From Phoronis australis (Eukaryota; Phoronida; Phoronidae): 58,450 nt of DNA. The DNA lies in the NCBI GenBank assembly GCA_002633005.1, contig NMRA01000009.1, positions 777,273 through 835,722 on the forward strand, in the 5' to 3' direction. The translations under genes were made by a program, and so were the position numbers. The notes beneath the pieces were generated by a model, which searched no databases, was not told the origin of the DNA, and was given only the letters and a program-made list of their open reading frames with translations. Shown here one piece after another: positions 1 through 12,800 of this stretch (position 1 is the first letter of the stretch; each line of letters starts with the position of its first letter).

Positions 1-1349
1 AAAATGATATCAACTGTTGATATGAATTGTTATTGCATTTAAACTATTTCATGATAAATTATGATCCACCAAAATCGTTTGTGTATGTACGTTCGTATTT
101 GGAAGTGGGTGTTTGTAGACGTGTGTGAGTGGGCAGGTATATGTTTAAAATTAAATTTAATTATTCTGCTTTGATTTCATTAAATAGGCTGGAATGTGTT
201 TAAGAAAGTTAAAAATCCTTCTGCACTACACTATGATATTATAAAGCACAATTTGAGAATATATCAAGATGTGATTTACAACATATTGTAGTATGGCTTG
301 ATACACAAAGTGAAATGTGCTCAACATTCTCACTCTGTCACGCCTACTATTTAGAGTCATAGTTTTACAATCTGCTTCTCTCTTTCTCTCTGGACTACAG
401 TGCTTCATGCAACCCTGATATTCTGCATTTAAGCGTTATGTCCAGAGAATCGAAATGTCATAATTTCTTTTCATAAAATTTTGCGTGGATAATTTTTCAT
501 GAGAACAATAGATGGCACTGTTTGCTGTGTTCCAGTGGGGGCTAGTGCACTACCAGCCATACCCGCAGAATGGCATGCATTGAGGTAGTCNCTTCCACCA
601 AAATTCTAAAATCACACGACAGCTGAGTACAGAACAAGTTTGTTGTGGTCTAAGTCAAATTTTGTTTGTTTGACAGAACTTGTGTTGGCTGCCACTTTAA
701 AACGACAATGAAAATGGATAATTTTGGAATTATGTTTTTGTTCTGAAATTTTGGACAGTAACCCCAGCAAAGTTAGTGAATGTGCAGTACTGTCTGGATA
801 GAATTGGAAAGAGTTGTCATTGGTGATTGAACTATATGTAGTATTTAGTCATTGGTTATAATGGATATCAGGGTCTTCATCATGGAAGTATGCATTGTGT
901 CAACTTCATATACAAGTGTGTGTAGATTTTATTAGACAAGTACCTAAAGCCTTATTTGGCCCTGTTTAGCCATCACTAATTACAATCAACTTCTCTACTG
1001 TAGAGACAAAACCAATGGCTAATGTGTGGTGTACTCGCGGGATGTTAGGTGACGGGTGTGAATGGAAGTGCCTGCACGCTGTTTTTGAATTATATGGCTG
1101 GTTTACACCAATAAAATTTACTTTTTCTGACGTGTCTCTTGACCTGTCTAATGTCCCTTTGATCTACGTAGTAACAGTAAACAAGACATGGAAATGTTGA
1201 GACCAGTTTTATTTGAGTACATGGCCCTGTTCGATTTTCGTTTTTAACCAGCTAAACAGAGCAGCTCTAAAATGTTTTTTAACAACCGAATATGTCTCCA
1301 TTTTGGTTGATGGTAAATGATGTGTAGTCTGTTATCAGTCTGGTAATTT

Positions 1350-2220
1350 ACTTGGCGAAATAAATTTCGCCAAGTATGTTGCTCTGTCGTCAAGTTTTTT
1401 TTTTCGCACTCTACAGGTCGCAATTTAAGTCCGATTCTCATGAAATTTGCACACGACGTGTAGATCGGAAAGTCCTGGAAGCCTATTGTTTTTGGTCATG
1501 ATCGGATTCAAAATGGAGGACGTGGCGGCCATTTGTTTTCGATCTCAGAGTCAAATGCTCGTAGAGGCCACATTTTTCGTTGTACAGGGCTGAAACGTAG
1601 TACGATTATTATAGAACACATGTGCTACAACTGTGCTGAAAATCGTTGACTTCCGGTCAAAGGTGGCAGAATATTGGAAGTGGCGCATGCGCACCTCGAT
1701 ATCTGGACGAAAACGGTTTCTCCTGTAGAGGGCGCATCGGCGAACCAATCATTTTGAAACTGGTCACGTGTTTGTCGCTATTGATTGGCTTTTATAAAAT
1801 TTTGTTTAACCAGAAGTCACTTTGAAGATGGCGGCTCTGGCGCATTTTCACCCGTTTTCAATTGTTCTACGGTCGCATTTTTAACGGGAAGAGCAAATGA
1901 CATGAATTTTTGCATGTGGATTCCTTGAAGTATGCTTTTTCAACGTTTTTCTCAGACTTACCGTTTTCGAGTTATTTGACTTTGAATTTTGAAAAAAAAC
2001 GCAGAATTTCAATTTTTTCGAAAAAATTATGGTATGTTGCGAAACTATCAATTTAGATAGAGTTTAGAACGGGCTTTCAGAAGATGTTTTCCATTTTTCG
2101 CTAGGGCGTCTACTTTTCGAATTACTTGAGATTTTCTGATAGCGCTGTTCCTTTGTTGAGCGTTCTTACTGCATTGATGTTGGTTTACTGAACAGTAGCC
2201 TATTTCTTACTGATTTCTGA
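1350..2220. repeat. Probable dispersed repeat, with short palindrome at its left end
   Basis: It begins near a perfect short palindrome at about 1351-1376 (ACTTGGCGAAAT and its complement) and contains runs such as GTGGCGGCCATTTG and AAGATGGCGGCTCTGG with a CpG content unlike the flanks. This composition is common in interspersed repeats of marine invertebrates. A second copy is not present in the window, so this rests on composition only. Confidence 0.3.
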
Positions 2221-2221
2221 C

Positions 2222-2615
2222 ATCTTTGCTAGTCATATGAATGTTATGGTGTTGCTCATAATCCCCACTATCATAATCGTCGTCGTCGTCATCTCCATCG
2301 TCGTCTTTTCGGTTAACTTCGCCAAGTGTCGCTCCTCCGAGCGCTCTCGCACTGTTGTCTGTTTATCGGCTTTTGAACAAGACTGCAGCCTATTTCTTTC
2401 TGATTTCTTCGCTAGTCACATGAATGTTATCGTGTTGTTCATAATCTCCGTCTTCATTGTCATGATCATCGTCGTTCTCCTCCCCATGGTCCTGTTTTCG
2501 CGTAATTTTGCCAAGTGTCGCTCCTCCGAGCGCTGTCGCGCTGTTGCCAGTTTACCGGGTGCGTGAACAAGACTGCAGGCTATTTCATACTGATTTGTTC
2601 GCTAGTCACATGAAN
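2222..2615. repeat. Imperfect tandem repeat, about 183-190 bp unit, ending at an n
   Basis: The segment GCTAGTCAYATGAA recurs at about 2228, 2411 and 2601, with the following 120 bp (including CGTCGTCGT-type triplets and AAGTGTCGCTCCTCCGAGCG) also repeated. The third copy stops at the n at 2615. A 109-codon open frame (2237-2566) is only the repeat read through and has repeated FAKCRSSER; I do not treat it as a gene. Confidence 0.75.
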
Positions 2616-5600
2616 CATTTCATGGCAGGTTTCAGTCTAGCTACAGATTTTTTTTTCATTTCATTATGAATCACCACTCCACAGTCACTGTGCCTGATTA
2701 GAATGAAGAAAAATTCCATAGCACTGCTAGGAACCAATGGCTTGCCATAGTAGTAATTATAGAATCAGCTCATTGCCCTGTTTGCACTAAATATTTTAAA
2801 TTGATCTAAAATTTGTTTGGGTTTCAAATGAAGGTAGGAAGGGAGTGTAAAGACAAGGGGTTTAGCTTAAATCCATTCAACCTGAACACAATCATGTATG
2901 TGGGGTTAACCTATAGGGATTATTACCTTGAGTCAACAATCTAATTGAATCAACTCAGATGGGGATGGTGACCATGTGCACATCTAAATTCTGCCTTTGT
3001 CAAAAATTTCTCGTATTAGTCAAGTCCAGTATTCTATACTCTACTTAGCTTAACAAAACCGAAATGATAACTGGAATTGGGAAGGAGGGTGAAAAATGAA
3101 AATATTATGTCAACACCATGAAAGCTGTCCAATTAACTGTAATTTAAAGGACATTCTTGACAGGAAGATGAGAAGTGTGTATGAATGGTATACTAAGCCC
3201 AGCAGATAGCGCTGTGACTAAAGCTGATAGGGAAAATTTGATGAATGTAGATTGATGACAAACTTCAGCTTTGACTTTAATTATAACAACTCAAGGTGTA
3301 AAACCACCAATTTTCAGTCTCATAACACAGACATGAATTTGGAATACTGTTGTAAAACATGAGGCAGTTTGCCTGTACTGTGTAACTTGTCTCTTCTATA
3401 TGATGTTGTCCTTGTATATCGTACTTCTTTGTCCACTATTATCACATGTAGAATGCTTGCCCTTGTTTTGATTTGTGAGCATTCCAAAACTGCTGCAAAA
3501 TTCATTTTCAGTTATGGATTTTTTTCCGTAATTTAGTACTGTTATAGTTTTGAACAAAATTAATGTCGATCTTGTTCTCGTGTCAAAAAACAACCTTCAA
3601 AGTGATGTTTGCCACATACTGTAATACTGTTGCCTTATTTGAAATCCATGTAAGCACATCACACAACGTTTCTTTGAGCTTGAATTTTTAAAGTAATTCA
3701 TGACAAAGGAGAAGATAGTTTGATAACCTAACCAACACTATTATAAGCTGTTTTGTGGTTTTCTTTCTGCTTTCAAATATTTTGCGTAGCAAATAACAGG
3801 TGATCATATCTGTGCTTTGGTAGCAGCAATTGGATAATTCATTTAATTTTTGTGCATTCCGCTGCTGGAAAATTCCCCTCTGTTAGCCCATATACAACAA
3901 AAGGCACCCACAGATTTGGCACACAAAACCTGTTATTATATTGTAAAGAAACACTCCAAGTTGTCTTATAAATTCACCAGCCTATTGTGAGCGGCAAACA
4001 GCAATCGTCTGGATGCCTTCTTTGATGTGACACCGCTGGTGATTGTTATTGTTGTTAAGATCAATGTTTAACCTAAATAACACCAGTGTCAATTGATTAG
4101 TCCTCTGCAAGATGGTGGCTGTGATGAACAATGGACATTTAATGCATGCTGATGATTTACTCCTCTCACTGAAGCTGGTAACCTGTCATTTACCAAATCA
4201 AATTAACGTTTGAAATTAAAAACGATGCTGTGGCAAGGTGAACATCCAAAACTGGTTATCTATCAAGTAGGTTTTAAATGTATAAACCAGCTTTATATTT
4301 GAGGGTATGGGTCAGGCTGGTATGGATGCAGTTGCTTTTGGTATTATTTTCTATGACATTTTATATTCTCTGTATGTTGTGATTGCTTTTAACCAAACTT
4401 TAATTGTGTTGCCAAGTCAAATCCCGCCCCACAAAATATGTGTGGGAGTTTGTCAGACAGCACATTGACCAGGGGAGCATTCGTAGATTTCACCTGTGAT
4501 TACCAACAATGTCAACAGCAGACACTCTCCAGGTTGGGACCTTTTATTCAACTAACGAATTAGTATCCTTTCATAACCTGTTTGTTATCTTTTCATCTCC
4601 TGCTTCTCACATTTACTAGGGAACTGCTCCAGCTATCTCTATACACATCATTATCACTATCCTGGTTTCTTCGTTCATTTTGCCCTTCAAGTCAATTGTC
4701 TGCTCACCTCCAGTTTTGTTCACTAGAGTGCCTGTCACCACCTCACCTGTACTTCAACATACCTCTGTTAAGGTGTGTGTTGTGTTGTCAAGGTGTCTGT
4801 TGTGTACTGGCACCTGTCCTCCCCATATTCAGGTGAAAGTGAGTGTGACCCTTGTGTTGCTGATGCCTCAGGGGATGTTATCGACACGCTTCCTTGTACA
4901 CTTGTACCAGTGTTGCATGTCAACAGTCAGTGGTGTGCTACTGAGGCCAATGTAAGAGCATGCTTGTCTTTTCAACATATTGCTTCACTTGCATGCTTCC
5001 TAGGCAACATCTGCCACTTAACAACAGTTGCTACATTTTTAGCTTTGTGTCAAGTTTTTCAATTCTAAATATTAAAAAATGGCACAATTTTAGTGACTCT
5101 TCTGATCCCACTGTGATCAGCATTAAACACTGGTTGTTATTAGTATAATGGTTCGTCAGAGTCAAACTCTATTCTGTACCCTAGGAAGTGAGCAGGGGGT
5201 GTTTGTGTGCTTGTAACCATTATTTAAATCAAGGATTTGTTGATAACTTTGTACTGAACCTCACCTTTTTATTGTTGAAAGAATGTTTAAAGTGAACAAT
5301 ATTATCCCAAGCAAGGTATTTTTCAAACCCTAGTAAACATGTATATGAGTATTTTGTGGTCAGTTTATGAAATCTTGGGTACAATAAATGGAGATTTAAA
5401 GAGCATCTTTTCTACTCATTATACAAAAATAACGGGATTGGTTGATTTTTGTACTGTCAATCATACATGTAGGTGTTGGTCTGTACCATCAAGTGCAACA
5501 GGATGATCACTTTTGATGCTTTGTTGCTTAGTGGCGATAGAGTAGTTGGTTGACAGTATTCTATGTTCTTGTATGGAGGAACCACACAAAAATGTCTCAA

Positions 5601-7201
5601 AATGTCCAAAAAAAGAAATTGCTTTTCAGCCCTGTCAACTCAGCCTGCCTTGAACATCAGAATTAGCAGTTTGAGTCATGCTCGTGATGCTTTCATGATT
5701 TACTGAAGAGACGTCTGCTGCATGTTCTGTATCCTGGAAGGTCCACCTACGTTGTCAAAGTTGATGGCTTTTGACTCGTTTTTTCACTCAGCAATACCTA
5801 GAATTATCTGCTTTGGGTTGAAGATCGATTTCTACAATAGAGTAGAAATATTTATGACTCTGAAAGTCTGACAAAATTCCTCAGTACTTTCCTTGTGAAA
5901 GCATTTTGTTAATTGTAGCCATCATTAATGACACTTGAAGAAGTTGTTGAATCTTTGGGATCTTTTAACATTTGTGATTGGTTTGGATTTGGAAATGAAG
6001 CTAGAAGATATGAGAGATGATTGGCATTTGATGGTCATTGTTTCCCTTGTCCAATGGGCTTGCAATATTGTGTTATCAAAACAAGAAGAGTAGAATTGAA
6101 TTGGGATGTGGCAATTACTTTAAAGTTATGGACACAGCTACTAGCAGTGACTTGTTGGGAGAATCATTTGTTTATTTGCTTCTGTAATACATCAATTCTC
6201 CTTTCTGTAGGATTTGTTACTGGCATTGGCATGCGTTAATTCACCAGTGCCTTGTTGTTATACCATTAGTAGATTATATACTCTTGACACCAAACAGCCA
6301 AGCCAGCGATTATACCCTTGAATAATCCTGTTGCCATAGTTTCCTTGTGTCCTTGTGTAAGATTTTTCTCCCAATTGAAAGGTATAACCATGAAAACATT
6401 GAACACAAGCGAGAAACTGTGTTATCCAGAGTGCCTTCACATAATGATTATGGCTAAGAGTTGTATCATGTTGTAGTCTGTATACAACACTTTCAGTCAA
6501 TGACAAGGTGTTATAGTGTTCTGAGAGCCAGGTTACTGACTGTTATCCACTGCCTGGTCACTCTTGCTCTATGCTGACTTAGTCTTTTTACTAAAATATC
6601 AAAACCCAGAATTATCATTTTTTTCTTCAGTATGACTGCTCATTAACATGTATTCATCTGAGGATTTGGAGATTGTAAGAAGTTTTGCACATGACAAAGA
6701 CTTGGTGTACAAATCACTATCTTCAAGCTGGAATACCTTTCAGAGTTGAGAAAGTGCTCACATAAAAGGAATCAATAGCCTCAACTCTGTCCATATTGTA
6801 ATTGTGTAACAATTAAAAATGTTCACTCTCTGTGTTAAAGTCCTCTTATATTGTCTGTAAAGTTTTCAAGATGGCAGTAGGTCATGTGACTTAAATGTCT
6901 TGAAACAGTATTACCAGGGAGTCTTAGTCTTTGTTCCTTGCAAAGGTGACACATCTCCATACAGTAATGGAAAATTTGCCATTGTTGTTGGACTGTTTTT
7001 GCATGTTTTTTTAACAAAAATAGTCAGGTTTTGAAGTGTTTATTTCTTAAATAAATGAAATTTCTGTTTCAGAAATGCCTCTTTTGAAACAAAGAACAGT
7101 CAAAACCACCGTGAATTGAGGACATGAGCTACAGATTAAGTGTATGGCATAATATGAGAACTAGATGGTATCTAAATCAGTTGTTAATTCTCTGGCTTGT
7201 A

Positions 7202-7556
7202 ACAAGGCGGGAATCAACAATTTGTCAGACTTCAAAACCACTAAGCCCACACTTCAAAACCAGCTTGATGGACTGCAAAACCCAATGGCTGGTGTTCTAA
7301 GTTGGTGGTCAGACCTTAAAATGTGATGTCCAGTATCTCAAAACTAGATGGTCACACCCAAAAATCTGGTCAGCCGGACCTAAAATGGGTTGGCCGGCCC
7401 AACTGGTTATAACACTGGTCATCGTGTTTTGGGTCCAACCAACTACTTTTTTAGTTTTTTATGAAGTTCGGACAACACGTTTGATCACTGGCCATTTGGT
7501 TTTGCAGTCCAGCCAACTGGTTTTGAAGTCCAACCAATTATTGATTCCCCCTTGTT
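7202..7556. mobile_element. Foldback / MITE-like element
   Basis: The left arm 7202-7290 (ACAAGGCGGGAATCAACAAT..., ACTTCAAAACC, GGACTGCAAAACC) is the approximate reverse complement of 7480-7556 (GGTTTTGCAGTCC, GGTTTTGAAGTCC, GATTCCCCCTTGT). No coding capacity. It looks like a non-autonomous inverted-repeat transposon. Target-site duplications could not be fixed. Confidence 0.6.
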
Positions 7557-8406
7557 TAATCTTGGTGAATGTTTGTGTAATAATTGAGAGAGCATGTGGA
7601 GGTATTTGACTGTGACACTTTTTGTGTTCGTATGTTGTGCTGCCAGCTATTAGAAACCAATCAATTTGAGGTTCCTGGAAATCAAAAATGAGCAACATGG
7701 GAGGCCCCATCTTGTTGGCTTTAAATGACTGGTTCTACCTGTACTACGATCTTTAAGGTAATTGATCATTTTTTGTGAAAATCATTGCTGAGGAGTTTTT
7801 TGCGTCACATTTTATGACTTATTGTAATCATTGTTGTCATGATGTCTTAAACAGTTTGCCTACAGTGTTTGAGAGAATGTAAATTTCACAATTTTTTTAT
7901 CAAGTGGTTTTACATGACAAAAGGAGTAGGGAAAGGGGCTTTCAGGTATTTCTACAAAATGGATTCACTTTGATTTTAGCAATGCTTGTGTTCTTTGTGT
8001 AAAGTCATTTGTTGTCTTGTTTTAAATATATAAATTTTATAGCTATGTCAATGAGAACTTTACTAATTAACTCTCCACCTCCACTAGTCTAGTGTCTGTA
8101 ACAGTAGACAGTATTTTATGATCCTTCTTTTATTATGAATGTTGTTACTAATGCTGTTCCCATTTGAAAATTGGTGGAAATAATTCTGTGTGTTTTTCAA
8201 GAAAAATTTTCCTGGAAAAATTGCATTGGGGCACGAATTTGCCTGTGTGTCATTGTCTGCCAATAGGGTTGACATAACTTTCTGGTATGCATTAATCCCT
8301 TTTGGAGATGTTTTTGAATTTTTTCCCAGAAAATTTTTTATGATTTCAGAATACATGGGAACAGCTCGTGTATTGGTATGCTACAGCTGTACAATTATGT
8401 GCACAC

Positions 8407-8412
8407 AAATAA
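8407..8412 (+). terminator. Candidate polyadenylation signal AATAAA
   Basis: AATAAA followed within about 20-35 bases by GT/T-rich sequence (GTAGTTTGTGTCTTCC), the usual cleavage-site layout. It would end a plus-strand transcript convergent with Pax2/5/8. Confidence 0.3.
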
Positions 8413-8467
8413 ATATGTAAACTGAGTAGTTTGTGTCTTCCTTCGTCTTAATCACACCTCTCCTGAA

Positions 8468-8639
8468 TAGTTGCAATGCAGTTGTTGTTCAACACAGCCA
8501 CCTGGCACAATAGTTGCAATGCAGTTGTTGTTCAACACAGCCACCTGGCACAATAGTTGCAATGCAGTTGTTGTTCAACACAGCCACCTGGCACAATAGT
8601 TGCAATGCAGTTGTTGTTCAACACAGCCACCTGGCACAC
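8468..8639. repeat. 43-bp minisatellite, 4 copies
   Basis: Four near-identical units starting TAGTTGCAATGCAGTTG and ending CACCTGGCACAA, at 8468, 8511, 8554 and 8597. The high identity implies recent or homogenised expansion. Confidence 0.97.
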
Positions 8640-8849
8640 TTTGATCAAATGATTCTTACTTTATTTGATTGAACACCAGCTAATGCTTGTTATCCAGCTG
8701 CACTGTTGACTCAAGATGTTGTTTTAAAGAAATTTGGAAGTAATGTGTTCCCCATCTGTGGCCTGCCTATCAGGTCAAAAAATACCAGCACATTTTTATT
8801 TTTGTATTCTTTTGTTACAAGTAGGTAATGTAGCAAAGAGCCAGTAACA

Positions 8850-8959
8850 AAGGCTCCAACTGTCAGTTGGGCTTCAGTTCACAAGGCCGCTCCAACTGTC
8901 AGCTGGGCTTCAGTTCACTTGGCCGCTCCAGCTGTCAGTTGGGCTTCAGTTCACTAGGC
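8850..8959. repeat. 36-bp minisatellite, 3 copies
   Basis: Units containing CTCCAACTGTCAGTTGGGCT start at about 8854, 8890 and 8926. Each unit contains an internal hairpin, CCAACTGTCAGTTGG. Confidence 0.95.
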
Positions 8960-9744
8960 CATCTCTTGCTTGATAGGGATATACTCCTAAAATTGTATGC
9001 AAATAGACAATTTTATTAGAGTGTGACCTATGCCTTGCTGCAAACTGGTGACGTCACAAAAACAGCTTTTGGTTTAGACCTTTTACCATTCTGGTCGCCA
9101 TTTTTGCTCAGTCAAATTGGAGATGATTTCAGGGCTTTCAAGCAACTAATAGTTTATAATTGCTGGAGACCAGGCTCTAAGAGTTGTCTTGTCACCGTGT
9201 CACCGCCAATCATGGTCTCAACGAATAACGAATTGATAGTGTCATTTCTTTGCTAACTCAGAAATTTCAAGCAGAAAGAAACAAGTTGTTTTTTTTTGTC
9301 TGAATCATAAGTTTACTTTTTGAATTGATCGCGGGATTATAGTCGCTTTACGTACGAAAATCAAACCTGCAGAGACACATTTTGACAAACGTTAAGTGTA
9401 CTTTAATAGATCTTATTCCTTAAAACGGTTGGTTTTTTCAATTAAAACTGGGGCATTTACTGGTGACGGTGCTTCCATCCGGGCTATGAACCTGGGATTT
9501 TATTTGAAAGTCATGCTGTGTTTTACAAATGTGAAGAGGGTTCGCTACTGGCACTGTTCATCCACTCGTTATTCTCGGGGCCGTGCTGAAAGGCGACTTC
9601 TCTGAGTGTCAACTTGTGTCTAAGTCGTTATGACGAGTTAAATATTGATGCACTGGTATAGCGACACTTGTCTGGCTATTTCAAACTCCACATAATTTGG
9701 ACAGATTATGAAGTTTTAAACTCGTATTTCGGAGTCGATAATAC

Positions 9745-9880
9745 TCTATATTGTCCACTCATACCTTAGTAGTTACCTCCATATTGACCACTCATACGTT
9801 AGTAGTTACCTCTATATTGTCCACTCATACCTTAGTAGTTACCTCCATATTGTCCACTCATACCTTAGTGGTTACCTGGT
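9745..9880. repeat. 33-bp minisatellite, 4 copies
   Basis: Units built on TATTGTCCACTCATACCTTA and GTAGTTACCTC, at 9749, 9782, 9815 and 9848, with single-base differences. Confidence 0.95.
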
Positions 9881-12800
9881 TTTAATACCCATCATAATGT
9901 TCTTTGTCAAGTAATTCAGATTTCATCGTAATAAGATTCCGGATCTTCTTGTTCGCAAGTGCTATTTTACCACTGCTCACCAGCACGTCAACGAAAGATT
10001 TTTAAAGTGACATTACGGCCGAGAAAAAATCTTTGTCTGAGACCAGCCACAGTACAGTGCGCAATTGAGCCTGAAACCAACTCTCGTGTGGCAACCAAAC
10101 GCTCTGCTTGTGGCTGAAGTAATCCCACCTATTCCTTGTTAGAGTATTTTAAGCTTATTTGCAACGACGACAGTTGACGATTTGTAATAAAATCAAAAAA
10201 ACAACGAATTTTGTTTTTGTCGGTGCCACTGAAGACACTCTGCTTTGAATTCTTCAATTAAGAACACACGATGAGTTTCGTTCGTTCAAATATTTCACTA
10301 AAATATAAACATTTCAAATATTTCACTAAAATATAAACATTTCGTAACTTTTAGCTGTTCGTGTTTACCTTATTTTATTGCTATTATAATTATTTCCGTG
10401 GAAACTTCATTACATTTGGCTGCAGTTGAGTGAACACCCAAAATACATGAATCACCTTTCACTCACCACGGCGGCCATTTTAAGTGAGGCTGAACCAGCA
10501 AAAACAAAATTAAACAAAAAATGCATATAAATCCATTGAATTATGTTTGAAAATATTTGGCGTTGTGTTGAATGAGAATTATTTGGGCTCTAGTTTCGAT
10601 TGAACTAAATTGCGTTAAAATCCGTTTTCTGAAAGTTTTAACTAAAATGAAGCGAAAAGAGTACCTTTAACCTTTTTACGTCATATCCGGATTCTGATTT
10701 CACATTTTAAAAATGCCGTAAAATCCAAACCAGCAGAAGAATGCTAACCTGCATCAAGGCATCACTTTTTCCACCATCACGCTTTTGTACAAAGGATATA
10801 CTTTCACAAGCTGATAATGTTCACCGACGTTCAATACATATTATTTACGTGGACGATTGTTTTTCAATATAAATGACTGTTTTATGAACGCAAAACATAT
10901 TCTATTGTTCCTTTGTCCATAGCAAGTGTCTCCTGGACGTTTTTCAATATCGCCGCCCTCAACGCACGATTTGGGTAAAAAGCCGTTACCTGGCTGACCG
11001 AACGAGTGATTGACAGGTTCAAAAGCCCAAACACAGACTCCCTCCATTGCCTAATTTAACAATTAATTGACTCACACTCGGTCACAATGTTGGTATTCAG
11101 ACCCCCCAAACGTGATAATGACCTTGGAACATGATGACTTTCCGTCATAGTCAATAAGCGCTTTCCGCGGTTTAAAAACATAACCCCGCCCATCCTATCT
11201 TGAATTGTTACCGAGTACGCCGACATCTCTTGTCAGAGCTACGCGTACCCGTGCGCCATTTTCTAATTACGAATATTAGGGTTGACCGTCTCCAATAAAC
11301 TCAAACACGCTTACTCGATTCGCTGGTTCTTATTCTTAAAGGAATTGGAATCTTACCACGGTAAGGGATATAATGAGATCGATTTTATGAAAATAAAAGT
11401 CTGGTTCATTTTTATTTTTTCATCCAGGTAAACAGAGCGAAATAAAGTTTTAACGGAAAAAGCGCCACCTATATCAATATCGGGCAACCTATCCAATTTG
11501 TTTGGAAAGCCGACAAGTTTTTCGTCCAGTAAGTATATGTACTTGATCCGTTCCCTCGCACGCGTGAGTGCCGCCGTTATAAAAAGGAAATAAAACACAT
11601 ATTTTGTAGATGGCGTTTTCCAACAATTAACGTGTCATCAAGTGTGCATAATTTACCCTTAGTGCGAATATGAAAAATATTTCACCACACAGCCACAGTC
11701 GCGGACATTATGAGATTCGCATAGGTGCTAGACGGTCTCAAAAGGCTCATACCCGAGTGAGGGTTGAGATCATTACCTGGTAAAATTGACGATTTAGTTG
11801 AGTATTCCTTAGTGTAGTTCTGAAGCCACACATGAATTTTATTGAATAACTTTCGTTGTTAAGAACAAAAATGAAATGCAACTATAAAAAACACAGTGGA
11901 AACATTGACGAGTACTGTATTTAACAATACATGTAGACGTAACAGTGTGTAACAAAGCTTCAATACACTTCAGGGTAACAGGGTGTAAGAATGCGCCGGT
12001 TGCAGACACATTTAATGTCCAAATCTGTCCACAACTAATCTAGCGGATGAAATGGCACATTCTGAAAGTAAATGTGGTAATTTTTCAAATTCTTTTGAAT
12101 ACCCTTCAGTTCAGACGCCACTTGGTCTTAGCCAAAGGCGAGCATTAAATTTTGGGTCAGACAATGCGCCAACAGCCCATTACAGTGGCAGTAGAGGATA
12201 GCCAATGGCACTTAAATGTTCAATTTTCTGCTCGTTTAACTGAGTAGACCAACATGAAACGAACAAAACAAGTCAACTATAGGACCCCTCGCATGGTTAC
12301 CTCGGTCAGGTTTGATCATAAAATGTCATGTTCAAGTGAATGAGTACGAGGGGAATCTTGTCTTATACGTCGTAAAACCGAGATCTGGTATTAATGGCGA
12401 TACCTAGTGTAAAAGGAATGCTTGTTGTAAAAAATGTATGTAAGAGTCTCACAGTAAATTATAATTTTAGATTATAAATTATCAAACATTACGACCTGGG
12501 AATGTTAAGAAATTAAAGTAATATCACTTTTGAACAAAAAAAAAGATATTTTGATCGTCTCGAGATCGTCTCAAATAAGCAAATCATTATGCGCTACGCA
12601 ATTAGTCTACCGAATACCTACACCTAAGGCGAAATAAGACATGATTCAACTATACTAATCTAAAAAATCTTTAATAGAAATTTTGTAAAATGACAGCAGT
12701 CACGCTGTCTGTTTTGCCTCATGACAAATTAAGGAGTTTAAGCAAAATAACGTGTCCCTGTTGACCGGATTTCCCTGATTTTGTTGCAAACTATATCATC

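Larger units (their letters stand above)
1..8430 (+). other. Probable 3' part of an unidentified plus-strand transcription unit
   Basis: By eye this stretch is T-rich and G-over-C on the plus strand, as introns and 3' UTRs of a plus-strand gene would be. Exon-like pieces with good splice sites and open frames are: 4112-4177 (MVAVMNNGHLMHADD..., donor GTAACC), 4620-4772 (51 open codons after a long pyrimidine tract, with a hydrophobic run IHIIITILVSSFIL), 4833-4951 (open in two frames, donor GTAAGA), 5630-5706 (ends SLSHARDAFMIY then TGA) and 7073-7127 (ends HRELRT then TGA). An AATAAA at about 8407-8412 could end the transcript. I recognise no protein family and the exons are not proven to belong together. 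Confidence 0.25.

Noticed and set aside
2237-2566. 109-codon frame with internal repeat FAKCRSSER and hydrophobic runs
   Set aside because: It is a read-through of an imperfect tandem DNA repeat with CGT triplets; hydrophobicity comes from GTC/ATC triplet repeats.
8468-8639. Regular repeats considered as a CRISPR array
   Set aside because: Units are contiguous with no variable spacers and the DNA is eukaryotic; a minisatellite.
10440-10500. Minus-strand ATGGCCGCCGTG followed by GTGAGT, like a first exon (MAAV)
   Set aside because: Only four codons, no further exon found leftwards, and it runs against the plus-strand signals of that region; not strong enough to call.
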